Source: Salinarimonas sp046292825 (lineage in GTDB: Bacteria; Pseudomonadota; Alphaproteobacteria; Rhizobiales; Beijerinckiaceae). Taken from it: DNA of 64,000 nt. Below the pieces are notes generated by a model. That model was not told where the DNA came from. It ran no database searches and worked only from the letters and a program-made list of their open reading frames with translations. Position 1 is the first letter of the stretch. Each line of letters begins with the position of its first letter. This document shows, one piece after another, positions 53,660 to 61,811 of this stretch. The stretch covers positions 1 to 64,000 of the forward strand of contig NZ_JBKBQG010000009.1 in the NCBI RefSeq assembly GCF_046292825.1. The letters are read 5' to 3'. Both the position numbers and the translations under genes were made by a program.

Positions 53660-54801
53660 GGCCATGGCGGGTCTCGTGGATCGAGCGAGACCCGTCCGCG
53701 GCGGCGCAGGTAGAAGGCGTAGGGCTCGGGCAGGACGCCGTCGGCATCCTCGACCCCGAGCGCCTGGGCGGCGTGGAAGGGCCAGTTCGGATCGGCCATC
53801 AGCTCGCGCCCGAGCGCGATCAGGTCCGCCTCGCCGGCCTCCAGGATCGCCTCTGCCTGGTGCGGGTCGACGATGAGGCCCACCGCCATCGTGGCGACGT
53901 CCGCTCCGCGGCGCACGCCCCCCGCGAGTGGGACCTGATGGCCCGGCGCGGGTTTCGACCCCGCTCCCGCGAGCGCCACGCCGGTGAGGATGCCGCCGGA
54001 GGAGCAGTCGATCACGTCGACGCCCTTGGCCTTCAGCGCGCGGGCGAGCGCGATCGTGTCGTCGAGCGTGATGCCGCCCTCCGTGCCGTCGACCGCGCTC
54101 GCGCGGTAGAAGACGGGCTTGTCCGCCGGCCAGACGGAGCGGACGATCTCCGTGATCTCCAGGACGAACCGCATCCGCCCCTCGAGATCGCCGCCATAGG
54201 CGTCCTCGCGGCGATTCGAGAGCGGCGAGAAGAAGGTGTGCAGGAGATAGCCGTGCGCGCCGTGGATCTCGACGAAGTCGAGCCCGGCCGCGAGCGCGCG
54301 CCGCGTCGCGTCGGCGAATCCCTCGCGCACGCGCTCGAAATCGGCCGCCTCCATCGCCCGAGGCGCCGGCCAATCGGGGCGGTGGGGGAGGGCGGAGGGG
54401 GCGATCGTCTCCCAGGCCGGCTCCGGCCCGCCGGGCTCGAGCGGCCCCGCGCCGTCCCAGGGGCGTGCGGTCGAGGCCTTGCGGCCCGCATGCCCGATCT
54501 GGACGCCGCAGGCCGCGCCGAAGCGCCGGTAGAGCGCGGCGATCGCGCGCATGCCGGGGATGTGCGCGTCGTCGTAGAGCCCGGTGCAGCCCGGCGTGAT
54601 CCGACCGTCGCGGGTGACGCCCGTCGCCTCGATCACGCACGCGCCGACGCCGCCGAGCGCGAAGCGCCCGTGATGGGCCATGTGCCAGTCCTGGATCGCG
54701 CCCTCGACGGCCTGGTACTGGCACATCGGCGAGACGACGATCCGGTTCTTGAAGCGCACGCCCCTCAGGTCGAGGGGCGTGAAGAGGATGGGGCCCGTCA
54801 T
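53647..54801 (-). CDS. NADH:flavin oxidoreductase, Old Yellow Enzyme family (YqjM/XenA class)
   Basis: 384 residues, single TIM barrel with FMN. Motifs of the YqjM class: VVSPMCQYQA (Cys and Tyr tuning the flavin), HGAHGYLLHTFFSPLSNRR (two ligand-binding His) and the final FMN phosphate region ALGRELMADPNWP. It reduces activated C=C bonds or removes alkyl groups. No 4Fe-4S/FAD extension as in trimethylamine dehydrogenase. Its ATG overlaps the stop of the DHDPS-family gene by four bases, so the two are co-translated in one operon. Confidence 0.93.
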   Translation of the reverse strand: MTGPILFTPLDLRGVRFKNRIVVSPMCQYQAVEGAIQDWHMAHHGRFALGGVGACVIEATGVTRDGRITPGCTGLYDDAHIPGMRAIAALYRRFGAACGVQIGHAGRKASTARPWDGAGPLEPGGPEPAWETIAPSALPHRPDWPAPRAMEAADFERVREGFADATRRALAAGLDFVEIHGAHGYLLHTFFSPLSNRREDAYGGDLEGRMRFVLEITEIVRSVWPADKPVFYRASAVDGTEGGITLDDTIALARALKAKGVDVIDCSSGGILTGVALAGAGSKPAPGHQVPLAGGVRRGADVATMAVGLIVDPHQAEAILEAGEADLIALGRELMADPNWPFHAAQALGVEDADGVLPEPYAFYLRRRGRVSLDPRDPPWPQRT

Positions 54802-55745
54802 TCGGCGGCCATCCGACCGTCGAGCTCGGTCATCAGCGCGTCGATCTCGCCGATGATCGCCATGATCTTCGACAGGCGCGCGCGGCCCTCCTCGCCCAGC
54901 GCGGCGAATTGCGTGAGGGGCGGGCGCACGTCGCCGACCGGGCAGCCGACGGCGCCGGCGAGCGCCTTCGAATAGCACTGATGGCCGTAGGTGGGGTGGC
55001 CCTCGGCGATGATGTGATCGAGCTTGGTGATCAGCCTCTGGATGCGCTGAGCGTCCTCGATCCGCCCCTCGACCAGGAAGTCCCAGATCCGGTGCGAGGC
55101 GCGCGGGATGTAATTGCCGTAGGGGTTCACGTAACCCACTGCGCCGAGCTTGAAGCTCTCGACGATCCGCTCGCCGGCGAAGACGTTCATCACCCCTTGC
55201 GTCTCCTCGACGATGTCGTAGACGCGCGCCACGTCCATGCTCGCTTCCTTGATGTAGCGGATCTGCGAGAAGGCGCGGGTCAGGCGCCCGACGAGCTTCG
55301 CCGACATGTCGACATTGGAGGTCACCGGATTGTTGTAGAGCATGATCGGCAGGCCGACGCGCTCGCAGATCGCGGCGTAATAGCCGAAGATCTCGTCCTC
55401 GGTGGGGGTGTAGTAATAGGGCGGGATGATCATCAGGCCGTCGGCGCCGAGCTCCTCCGCCTCGCGCGAATAGCGCACGGCGTTGGGCGTGTAGGCGTTC
55501 ATCGTGCCGACGAGGACGTCCATGCGCCCGGCGACGTGCTCGACCGTGGTGGCGACGAGCGCGCGCCGCTCTTCGTCGGTGATCGTCAGGAACTCGCCCG
55601 TCGTGCCGAGCACGATGATGCCAGGCACCCCCTGGGCGATCTGCCAATCGAGGAAGCGCTTCTGCGCCTCGAGATCGACGGCGCTCCCGTCGGCTGTGAA
55701 CGGCGTCACCGAAACGGTATAGCTGCCGCGGAACTCTCTGCTCAT
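54798..55745 (-). CDS. Dihydrodipicolinate synthase family lyase/dehydratase (HypD or KdgD candidate)
   Basis: 315 residues, class I aldolase TIM barrel. Schiff-base Lys166 in IRYIKEAS, Tyr137 in LYNNP, and GTTGEF at 48-52. In lysine synthesis DapA has similar motifs, but linkage to a semialdehyde dehydrogenase and FAD dehydrogenase suggests pyrroline-4-hydroxy-2-carboxylate deaminase or 5-keto-4-deoxyglucarate dehydratase, both of which give 2-oxoglutarate semialdehyde. ATG 55745 with AGGAGCAGG upstream. It is divergent from the DAO-type gene, with operator D in between. Confidence 0.9.
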   Translation of the reverse strand: MSREFRGSYTVSVTPFTADGSAVDLEAQKRFLDWQIAQGVPGIIVLGTTGEFLTITDEERRALVATTVEHVAGRMDVLVGTMNAYTPNAVRYSREAEELGADGLMIIPPYYYTPTEDEIFGYYAAICERVGLPIMLYNNPVTSNVDMSAKLVGRLTRAFSQIRYIKEASMDVARVYDIVEETQGVMNVFAGERIVESFKLGAVGYVNPYGNYIPRASHRIWDFLVEGRIEDAQRIQRLITKLDHIIAEGHPTYGHQCYSKALAGAVGCPVGDVRPPLTQFAALGEEGRARLSKIMAIIGEIDALMTELDGRMAAE

Positions 55746-55868
55746 GACCTGCTCCTGGTGGGGTATTCGGATCGCCTGCGCGCAAGGGGCCGCGCCCGCC
55801 TCCCTTGCAAGGCGAGCAACGTCGGGATCGGCACTCTCGATGGGCGATGAGGACCTGATTTGCGAACA

Positions 55869-55889
55869 CTTGTTACCATACCGCACAGA
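55869..55889. promoter_or_regulatory. Operator D (weaker) of the catabolic regulon
   Basis: CTTGTTAC-CATAC-CGCACAGA. The right half fits 7 of 8, the left only 4 of 8. It lies between the divergent DHDPS-family and DAO-type FAD genes. Confidence 0.45.
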
Positions 55890-55929
55890 ATGGTGTAAAG
55901 CGCGGAGCAGGATCGGGAGGAGATCGCGC

Positions 55930-57072
55930 GTGATCGATGTGGTGGTCGTCGGGGGTGGTCTCGCCGGTGCGGCGAGCGCCTATTACCTCGCCAAGGAAGG
56001 CGTCGCGGTCGTGCTCCTCGAGCGCGGAGATCTCAACACGCAGGCCTCGGGCTCGAATGCGGGCTCGATCCACGCGCAGATCCCGCACGAACCCTTCGTC
56101 ACCAAAGGTGAGGATTGGGCGCGGACCTTCGCGCCGACGATCCCCATCATGATGGAGGGCATCCGGCTGTGGCGGGAGGTCGAGGCCGAGCTCGGAATCG
56201 ACCTGGAGGTCGCCACGCCCGGCGGTCTCCTCGTGGCGGCGAGCGAGGCGCAGATGCGCGAGGTCGTCGCCAAGGCGCGGATCGAGCGCGAGCAGGGACT
56301 TCCCGTCGAGATCCTCTCGCGGGCCGACCTGCACGCGCTCGCGCCCTACGTCGCGGACGACCTCGTCGGCGGGGCGCTGTGCCCGATCGAGGGCAAGGCC
56401 AACCCGCTCGCGGCGGTGCCGGCCTTCGCCCGTGCGGCCGAGCGCCTCGGCGCGCGCATCGAGCGCTTCACGAGCGTGCGTGCGATCTCCCGCGAGGGCG
56501 GCTCTTTCGTCGTGGAGACGAGCCGCGGGCGCGTCCATGCCCGGCGGATCGTGAACGCGGCCGGCGCCGATGCGGCGGCGGTCGCGCGCATGGTCGGCGT
56601 CGCGCTGCCGCTCGAGGCGCATCCGATCCAGGTCACCGTCAGCGAGCCGGTGGCGCCGATCGTGCGGCACCTCCTCTATTTCGCCGGCGGCAAGCTGACC
56701 CTCAAGCAGACGCCCGTCGGCTCGCTGCTGATCGGCGGCGGCTGGCCGTCGCGGCTCGATCAGGAAAGCGGCCTTCTGTCGCCGGACCCCGCCTCCCTCG
56801 GCGCCAATCTCGCGCTCGCCTGCCGCGTGGTGCCGGGCGTCGCGGGGGCCCGCGTGGTCCGCACCTGGCCCGCCCTCGTCAACGGCACGGACGATTGGCG
56901 CCCGATCCTCGGAGAGCCGCCGGGCGTGCCCGGCTTCTTCATGGCGATCTTTCCCTGGATGGGGTTCACCGCCGGGCCGATCGCGGCGCGCCTCGTCGCC
57001 GACCTCGTGGTCGGACGCCGCCCCGCGATCGACATCGCGGCCTTCGCTCCGGGTTCCTCGCGCGCGGCGTGA
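55930..57072 (+). CDS. FAD-dependent oxidoreductase of the DAO family (D-amino acid dehydrogenase/HcnC-like)
   Basis: 380 residues. FAD-binding GGGLAGAASAYYLAKEG near the N terminus with the ERGDLNTQASGSNAGSIHAQ run typical of glycine oxidase, DadA and HcnC/SoxB relatives; C-terminal WMGFTAGPIAARLVADLV closes the FAD site. It oxidises an amine (D-amino or imino acid) and could be the third subunit with the fused 2Fe-2S/FAD protein. GTG 55930 has GGGAGGAG upstream. It is convergent with dctP (28 bases apart). Confidence 0.9.
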   Translation: MIDVVVVGGGLAGAASAYYLAKEGVAVVLLERGDLNTQASGSNAGSIHAQIPHEPFVTKGEDWARTFAPTIPIMMEGIRLWREVEAELGIDLEVATPGGLLVAASEAQMREVVAKARIEREQGLPVEILSRADLHALAPYVADDLVGGALCPIEGKANPLAAVPAFARAAERLGARIERFTSVRAISREGGSFVVETSRGRVHARRIVNAAGADAAAVARMVGVALPLEAHPIQVTVSEPVAPIVRHLLYFAGGKLTLKQTPVGSLLIGGGWPSRLDQESGLLSPDPASLGANLALACRVVPGVAGARVVRTWPALVNGTDDWRPILGEPPGVPGFFMAIFPWMGFTAGPIAARLVADLVVGRRPAIDIAAFAPGSSRAA

Positions 57073-57099
57073 GGCTCCCGGAGCGGACCAGTCTACCGA

Positions 57100-58083
57100 T
57101 TACCGCTGCCGGCCGGCCTCGATGATCTCGAGGAGCTCGCGCGCCTCCGGCACGTCGGCGAGGATCACGTCCCAGGAGGGGCGCGCCGCCTCCGCGAACG
57201 GGGCGAGATCCGGCTCGATCACCGTCACGCCGCGCTCGCGCACGATCTCGAGGCCCTTGCGGTTGAGCTCGAGATGGGCCTCGATGCCGTGGGCGATCGC
57301 CTCGTCGGCGGCGGTCTGGACGATCTCCTGGAGATCCTCCGGCAGCCCGTCGAAGAACGATTTCGCCAGCACGAAGACCGTGGTCGACTGGTGGGCCTTG
57401 GTGAGCGAGTAGTACTCGACCACCTCGACGAAGCGGTCGGCGACGATCGAATCTGGGGAGATCTCGAGGGCGTCGACGACGTTGTTCTGCAGCGCCATGA
57501 ACACCTCGCCATAGGCCATCGGCGTCGGCTGCGCGCCCATCACCCGATAAGCCTCGACGAAGCCGGGGGTCGGCAGGACGCGGATCTTGAGGCCCTGCAG
57601 GTCCTCCACCGTCTCGACCGGGCGGCGCGAGGCGACCGAGCGCTCGAAGATCGCGCCCCAGCCGAGCCCGTGCATGCCGAATTCGTGCAGGAAGTCGAGC
57701 ATCTCGCGCCCGGTCTCGCCCTGGAGGACCTCGTAGGCCTCCTCCGAGCCGGTCCACAGGTAGGGCAGCGACAGGACGCGGAAGGCGGGCACCACCGTCT
57801 CCAGCGACGAGCCGCCGACGAAGCCGCCGGTGAGGACGCCCGTGCGGAACGATTGGATCGCCCGGGTCTCGTTGCCGGCCTGCGCGCAGCACTGGACCTC
57901 GACCGCGATGCGCCCGTTGGAGCGCTCCTCGACGAGCTCGCCGAAGCGGGTGAGGATGATCTGGTAGGCGCTCTGCTCGCTGAGCACGTGGGCGAGCGTC
58001 ATCTGGTGCTCTTGCGCGCCGGCCGGCGCCGCCACGAGGGCGGCGGCGAAGGCGCCGGCGAGGATGTTGCGGGTGAGCTGCAT
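57100..58083 (-). CDS. dctP: TRAP transporter substrate-binding protein
   Basis: 327 residues with a signal peptide (cut near PAGA-QEHQ). DctP/SiaP fold: MTLAHVLSEQSAYQIILTRFGELVEERSNGRIAVEVQCC at the front, the IFERSVASRRPVETVEDLQGLKIRVLPTPGFVEAYRVMGAQPTPMAYGEVFMALQNNVVDALE central run with the carboxylate-binding Arg. It captures an organic acid in the periplasm. Last gene of dctQMP; a purine-rich CCGGAGG site precedes ATG 58083. Confidence 0.94.
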   Translation of the reverse strand: MQLTRNILAGAFAAALVAAPAGAQEHQMTLAHVLSEQSAYQIILTRFGELVEERSNGRIAVEVQCCAQAGNETRAIQSFRTGVLTGGFVGGSSLETVVPAFRVLSLPYLWTGSEEAYEVLQGETGREMLDFLHEFGMHGLGWGAIFERSVASRRPVETVEDLQGLKIRVLPTPGFVEAYRVMGAQPTPMAYGEVFMALQNNVVDALEISPDSIVADRFVEVVEYYSLTKAHQSTTVFVLAKSFFDGLPEDLQEIVQTAADEAIAHGIEAHLELNRKGLEIVRERGVTVIEPDLAPFAEAARPSWDVILADVPEARELLEIIEAGRQR

Positions 58084-58109
58084 CGTGTCCTCCGGAGGTT
58101 TTCGTTGTG

Positions 58110-59381
58110 TCAGCGCAGCAATGCCAGCGAGAGCGCCGGCACGTAGGAGATGACCATCAGGTTGAGCACCAGGACGGCCAGGAACACCGCGAGCGGGCGG
58201 ATCAGCTCTTCCATGCCGATCTTCGCGATACCGCAGGCGATGAACAGGTTCACGCCCACCGGTGGGGTCACCATGCCGATGGCGAGATTGACGATCATGA
58301 TCAGCCCGAAATGCACCGGGTCGATGCCGTAGGCGACCGCGATCGGGGCGAGGATCGGCGCGAGGATGATGATCGCCGCGAAGGTCTCCATGAACATGCC
58401 CACGACGAGCAGGAACAGGTTCACGAGGAGCAGGAAGACGAGCGGGTTGTCGGAGACGCTCGTGAGCATCGCGGCGATGGTCTGGGGCGCGCGCAGGATG
58501 TTGAGCGAGAAGGCGAACATCGCCGCGAAGGCCACGATCACCATCACCACGGCGGAGGTGATCGCCGCCTTGGCGAAGATCGACGGCAGGTCGACGATCG
58601 CGATCTGGCGATAGACGACGACGCCGAGCAGGAGCGCGTAGGCGACGGCGACGACGGCCGCTTCCGTCGCGGTGAAGATGCCGCCGAAGATGCCGCCGAG
58701 GATGATCACCGGCATCAGGAGCGACAGGAACGCGCGCCGGAAGGCGCGGGCGACGTCCGGCACGTAGCGCGTCAGCTCGAAAGGCGTGCGCTGGCCGTAG
58801 CCCTTCGCCCAGGCGGTGACGGTCGCCACCAGGATGAGCGAGCTGCCGATCAGGAGGCCCGGTATGATGCCGGCGACGAACAGATCGCCGATCGAGACGC
58901 CGGCGATGACGCCGTAGATCACCATCGGCACGGAGGGCGGCAGGATCACGCCGAGCTCGCCCGACGAGGCCGTCGTCGCCGCGCTGAACGGGCGGGGATA
59001 GCGCTGGCGCTCCATCTCCGGGATGAGCATCGCGCCGATCGCGGCGGCGGTCGCCGCCGAGGAGCCGGAGATCGTCGCGAACATCATCGACGTGAGGACC
59101 ACGGCGGCCGCGAGCCCGCCGGGGAGCCAGCTCACGAGCGCGACGGCGAAATGGACGAGCCGCTCCGCGATCCCGCCGAACTGCATCAGCCGACCGGCGA
59201 GCACGTAGAGCGGCAGCGCCATGAGCGCGAAGGAATCGAGGCTCTCGAAGACGACCTGCGGGATCGCGACGAGGGGGATGTTGCGGCCGTACAGCGTCGG
59301 CAGCGGCGCGATCCCGAGCGCGAGCGCGATCGGCACGCCGGCGGTGAACAGGACGATGAGGAGCAGGAGGAGCGCGCCCAT
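58110..59381 (-). CDS. dctM: TRAP transporter large permease
   Basis: 423 residues with about 12 spans. Signature runs are GALLLLLIVLFTAGVPIALALG at the start, ATISGSSAATAAAIGAMLIPEM and LGVILPPSVPMVIYGVIAGVSIGDLFVAG in the centre. DctM couples transport to the Na+ or H+ gradient. It lies between dctQ (3 bases apart) and dctP (26 bases). Confidence 0.95.
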   Translation of the reverse strand: MGALLLLLIVLFTAGVPIALALGIAPLPTLYGRNIPLVAIPQVVFESLDSFALMALPLYVLAGRLMQFGGIAERLVHFAVALVSWLPGGLAAAVVLTSMMFATISGSSAATAAAIGAMLIPEMERQRYPRPFSAATTASSGELGVILPPSVPMVIYGVIAGVSIGDLFVAGIIPGLLIGSSLILVATVTAWAKGYGQRTPFELTRYVPDVARAFRRAFLSLLMPVIILGGIFGGIFTATEAAVVAVAYALLLGVVVYRQIAIVDLPSIFAKAAITSAVVMVIVAFAAMFAFSLNILRAPQTIAAMLTSVSDNPLVFLLLVNLFLLVVGMFMETFAAIIILAPILAPIAVAYGIDPVHFGLIMIVNLAIGMVTPPVGVNLFIACGIAKIGMEELIRPLAVFLAVLVLNLMVISYVPALSLALLR

Positions 59382-59384
59382 GCC

Positions 59385-59912
59385 TCACGCCTCCGCGACG
59401 TCGTCGGCGGCGAACCGGATGTCGCGCCGCTCGACGAGGCTCTCGAGGACGAGGGCGAGCGAGTTGAGGATCATCAGGGAGGCGCCGACGGGCATCGCCC
59501 AATAGACGATGCTCTTGCGGATGTTCATCACCGGGCTCGTCTCGGTGCGGCCGAGTTCGACGAAGGGCAGGCCGACATGGACGAGGAGCGCGAAGAAGGC
59601 GATCGACAGGGCGATGGTGGCGTAGCGCACGGGAATTCCGATCCGGGCGGGCAGCGAGCGCACGACGAATTCGAGCGCGATCAGCTGCGCCCGTCGGCAG
59701 CCGATCGCCGCGCCGAGGAACACCATCCAGATCAGGCAATAGCGCGCGAGTTCTTCGGTCCAAGGCGCACTGATGTTCACGCCGAGGCTCGTCAGGACGA
59801 ACCGGACGAGGACCTGATAGAACACCGCCGCGAACGTCGTCGCGAGCAATGCGCCCACCAGCACGGCGAGCGCGGCGTTGAGATGATCGACGGCACGCAG
59901 GATCGAGCGCAC
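59385..59912 (-). CDS. dctQ: TRAP transporter small permease
   Basis: 175 residues, four spans. The DctQ signature appears as VLVRFVLTSLGVNISAPWTEELARYCLIWMVFLGAAIGCRRAQLIALEF. It pairs with DctM. GTG 59912 has GGAGAAAGGG seven bases before it. First gene of the dctQMP operon; upstream lie operator C and a terminator hairpin that separates it from the isomerase gene. Confidence 0.92.
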   Translation of the reverse strand: MRSILRAVDHLNAALAVLVGALLATTFAAVFYQVLVRFVLTSLGVNISAPWTEELARYCLIWMVFLGAAIGCRRAQLIALEFVVRSLPARIGIPVRYATIALSIAFFALLVHVGLPFVELGRTETSPVMNIRKSIVYWAMPVGASLMILNSLALVLESLVERRDIRFAADDVAEA

Positions 59913-60055
59913 GCGCGCACCCTTTCTCCCCCGCACGCCGCTTTTCGAGCCGCGTCGGGCACGTTTGCTGCAGATTCGGCGCGGCACTCCGGACGAAGCC
60001 CGCAGAGGCCGCCTGATCGCGTCGTGCGATCCCGCGAATAGTTCCCGAAAGATAA

Positions 60056-60095
60056 TTTGTGCGCAAGAGAGAAATTTGTTCGCTATGCGCACAAA
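60056..60095. promoter_or_regulatory. Operator C of the catabolic regulon, with an extra half site
   Basis: Full site 60075-60095: TTTGTTCG-CTATG-CGCACAAA, 15 of 16 positions fit the consensus. A separate TTTGTGCG half site occupies 60056-60063, 19 bases away. Both precede dctQMP by about 145-185 bases. The rest of 59913-60217 carries no gene. Confidence 0.7.
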
Positions 60096-60101
60096 ATGCT
60101 C

Positions 60102-60132
60102 AGCAGCTCCGCCGGCCGTCGCTGGAGCTGCT
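60102..60132 (-). terminator. Hairpin after the isomerase gene
   Basis: AGCAGCTCC and GGAGCTGCT form a perfect nine-base stem with a 13-base loop; on the minus strand it is followed by GAGCATTTTG. It likely ends the isomerase operon, leaving dctQMP under its own promoter. Confidence 0.55.
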
Positions 60133-60217
60133 CCGCTCGGGCCTCGCAGACTCGCCCCGCGCCGCGCCGCGTGCCAGTGACGCGCGCGCGAAAGCCCTGT
60201 GCGAGATTCCGCCCGAC

Positions 60218-61066
60218 TCAACGCCGGGTCGGCGGCGCCTCCCAACCGTTGCGCGCGAGGATGGCGTGGCTCTCCGCGAGATCGCCATCGGGGTCGACGC
60301 CGGGCTTCGTCGCATCGGTGATGATCTCGAGCACGGTCAGGCCGTCGTAGCCGATCTTCTTCAGCGCGGCGGCGGCGGGTCCCGGCTCGACGATGCCGGT
60401 GCCGAGACGGTCGTGCTTGAACTCCGCGTAGCCCGAATCGGAGATGTGGACGTTCTTGATCCGCGCACCGAGAAGCTCGATCGCGCCGACCACGTCCTCC
60501 TTGATGTAGGCGGAGTTGCAGACGTCGAAATTGATGCCGATCGACGGGTCGATCTCGTCGGCGACCGCGAGCATGTCCTCGGCGGTCGGCAGGAAGGTGA
60601 AGGGCACGTTCTCGAGGATGAGCTCGACGCCCGAGCCCTTCGCGAAGGCGACGAGCTCGCGCATGCCCTCGACGAACCATTGCCGCTGCCAGGCGTCCGG
60701 CGGGTTGATCAGCGAGTTCACCGGCCCGGGGATCGCGACGACGTAGGGGCAGCCGAGATCGGCCGCGAACGCGATCGCCTCCTTGTAGCGATCGAGCGTG
60801 TAGCGGCGCATCAAGGGGCAGACGGAATTCGGGTTGTTGTCGAGGAGCGGGTAGCAGAAGCTCGTCACCGACAGGCCGTTGTCGGAGAGCCAATCGCGCA
60901 TGGCCCGCCGCTCGGCCATGCTCATCGTCGCCGGCCAGCAATGGGGCGGAAAGATCATCAGCTCGAAGGCGGTGTAACCCTGCGAGGCGAGGTGCTTCAG
61001 GGCGTCGAGCCCCGAATGCGAATAGAGGAACGGGAAGGTGGACGCGGCGACGCGAAGATCGGTCAT
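60218..61066 (-). CDS. Sugar phosphate isomerase/epimerase family protein (AP-endonuclease-2 TIM barrel)
   Basis: 282 residues. TIM-barrel metal ligands are spread as usual: Glu in LILENVPF, Asp/Asn in GINFDVCNS, His in NVHISDSG and Glu in TVLEIITD. The family includes hydroxypyruvate isomerase, tagatose epimerase and inositol-pathway IolE/IolI. Its role is probably to isomerise or dehydrate a sugar or sugar acid brought in by the TRAP system. It follows two SDR genes and lies 13 bases after the nearer one. Confidence 0.88.
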   Translation of the reverse strand: MTDLRVAASTFPFLYSHSGLDALKHLASQGYTAFELMIFPPHCWPATMSMAERRAMRDWLSDNGLSVTSFCYPLLDNNPNSVCPLMRRYTLDRYKEAIAFAADLGCPYVVAIPGPVNSLINPPDAWQRQWFVEGMRELVAFAKGSGVELILENVPFTFLPTAEDMLAVADEIDPSIGINFDVCNSAYIKEDVVGAIELLGARIKNVHISDSGYAEFKHDRLGTGIVEPGPAAAALKKIGYDGLTVLEIITDATKPGVDPDGDLAESHAILARNGWEAPPTRR

Positions 61067-61079
61067 GACGGGTTCCTCC

Positions 61080-61811
61080 TCAATAGGACGCCTCGAGCCG
61101 CGTGTTGACCACGAGCTCGGAGATCGTTGCTGTGTCGGGAAGGCGCATCAGGAGGCTCACCAATTCGGCGACGGTCTCCGGCGCGAGCCTGTTGCCGGCG
61201 GGCGTCGCGCCGGGAACGGAGGCGATCATCTGCGTCTCGATCGCGCCGGGGCACAGAGCCGTCACCCGCACCCCGTCTTCCCAGGACGCGAACTTGGTTG
61301 CGTGCGACAGCGCGACGAGCGCATGCTTCGACATCACGTAACCGAGCGAGGCGGTCGCATCGCGCACGCGCTTGCCGTCGGTCGACGCGATGTTGACGAT
61401 CCGCCCGTGCCCGGCCGCACGCAGATGCGGCAGCGCGGCCTTGGTGATGCGGTAGGGCGCCTTCACGTTGATCGCGAACAGCGCGTCGAGATCCGCCTCG
61501 CCGCCCTCCTCGAACGTCACCTTGCGGAAGATGCCCGCATTGTTGACGAGCCCGTCGAGCCGTCCGTGGCGGGCGATCGTCGCGGCGATCCAGCTTCCGG
61601 CCGTCTCGGCGTCCTCCGCGTCGAAGCGGTGGACGCTCGCGCGCTCCGGATCGAATCCGAGCCGGCGCGCGGTCGCGTCCGGATCGCGCACGCCGAGCGA
61701 GAGCGTGTACCCGTCGGCGTGGAGCCGCTCGGCGATGGCGCGCCCGAGGCCGCGCGAGGCGCCGGAGATCGCGACGACGCGGCCGGCGACGGGAAGGACG
61801 GGCGCATCCAT
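61080..61811 (-). CDS. Short-chain dehydrogenase/reductase
   Basis: 243 residues, classical SDR: SGASRGLG, NNAGIF, Ser of VNIASTDG and YVMSK, with PGAIETQM. The C terminus differs from FabG (TATISELVVNTRLEASY), as in NADP-dependent SDRs of the YdfG-type group. Its ATG overlaps the preceding SDR's stop by one base (TGATG). Fourth gene of the right-hand operon. Confidence 0.92.
   Translation of the reverse strand: MDAPVLPVAGRVVAISGASRGLGRAIAERLHADGYTLSLGVRDPDATARRLGFDPERASVHRFDAEDAETAGSWIAATIARHGRLDGLVNNAGIFRKVTFEEGGEADLDALFAINVKAPYRITKAALPHLRAAGHGRIVNIASTDGKRVRDATASLGYVMSKHALVALSHATKFASWEDGVRVTALCPGAIETQMIASVPGATPAGNRLAPETVAELVSLLMRLPDTATISELVVNTRLEASY

Noticed and set aside
57100..60066. A single 988-codon frame on the minus strand covering dctP, dctM and dctQ
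   Set aside because: Only its downstream end is dctP. Over dctM and dctQ it is a shadow frame; the true DctM and DctQ motifs are in another frame.
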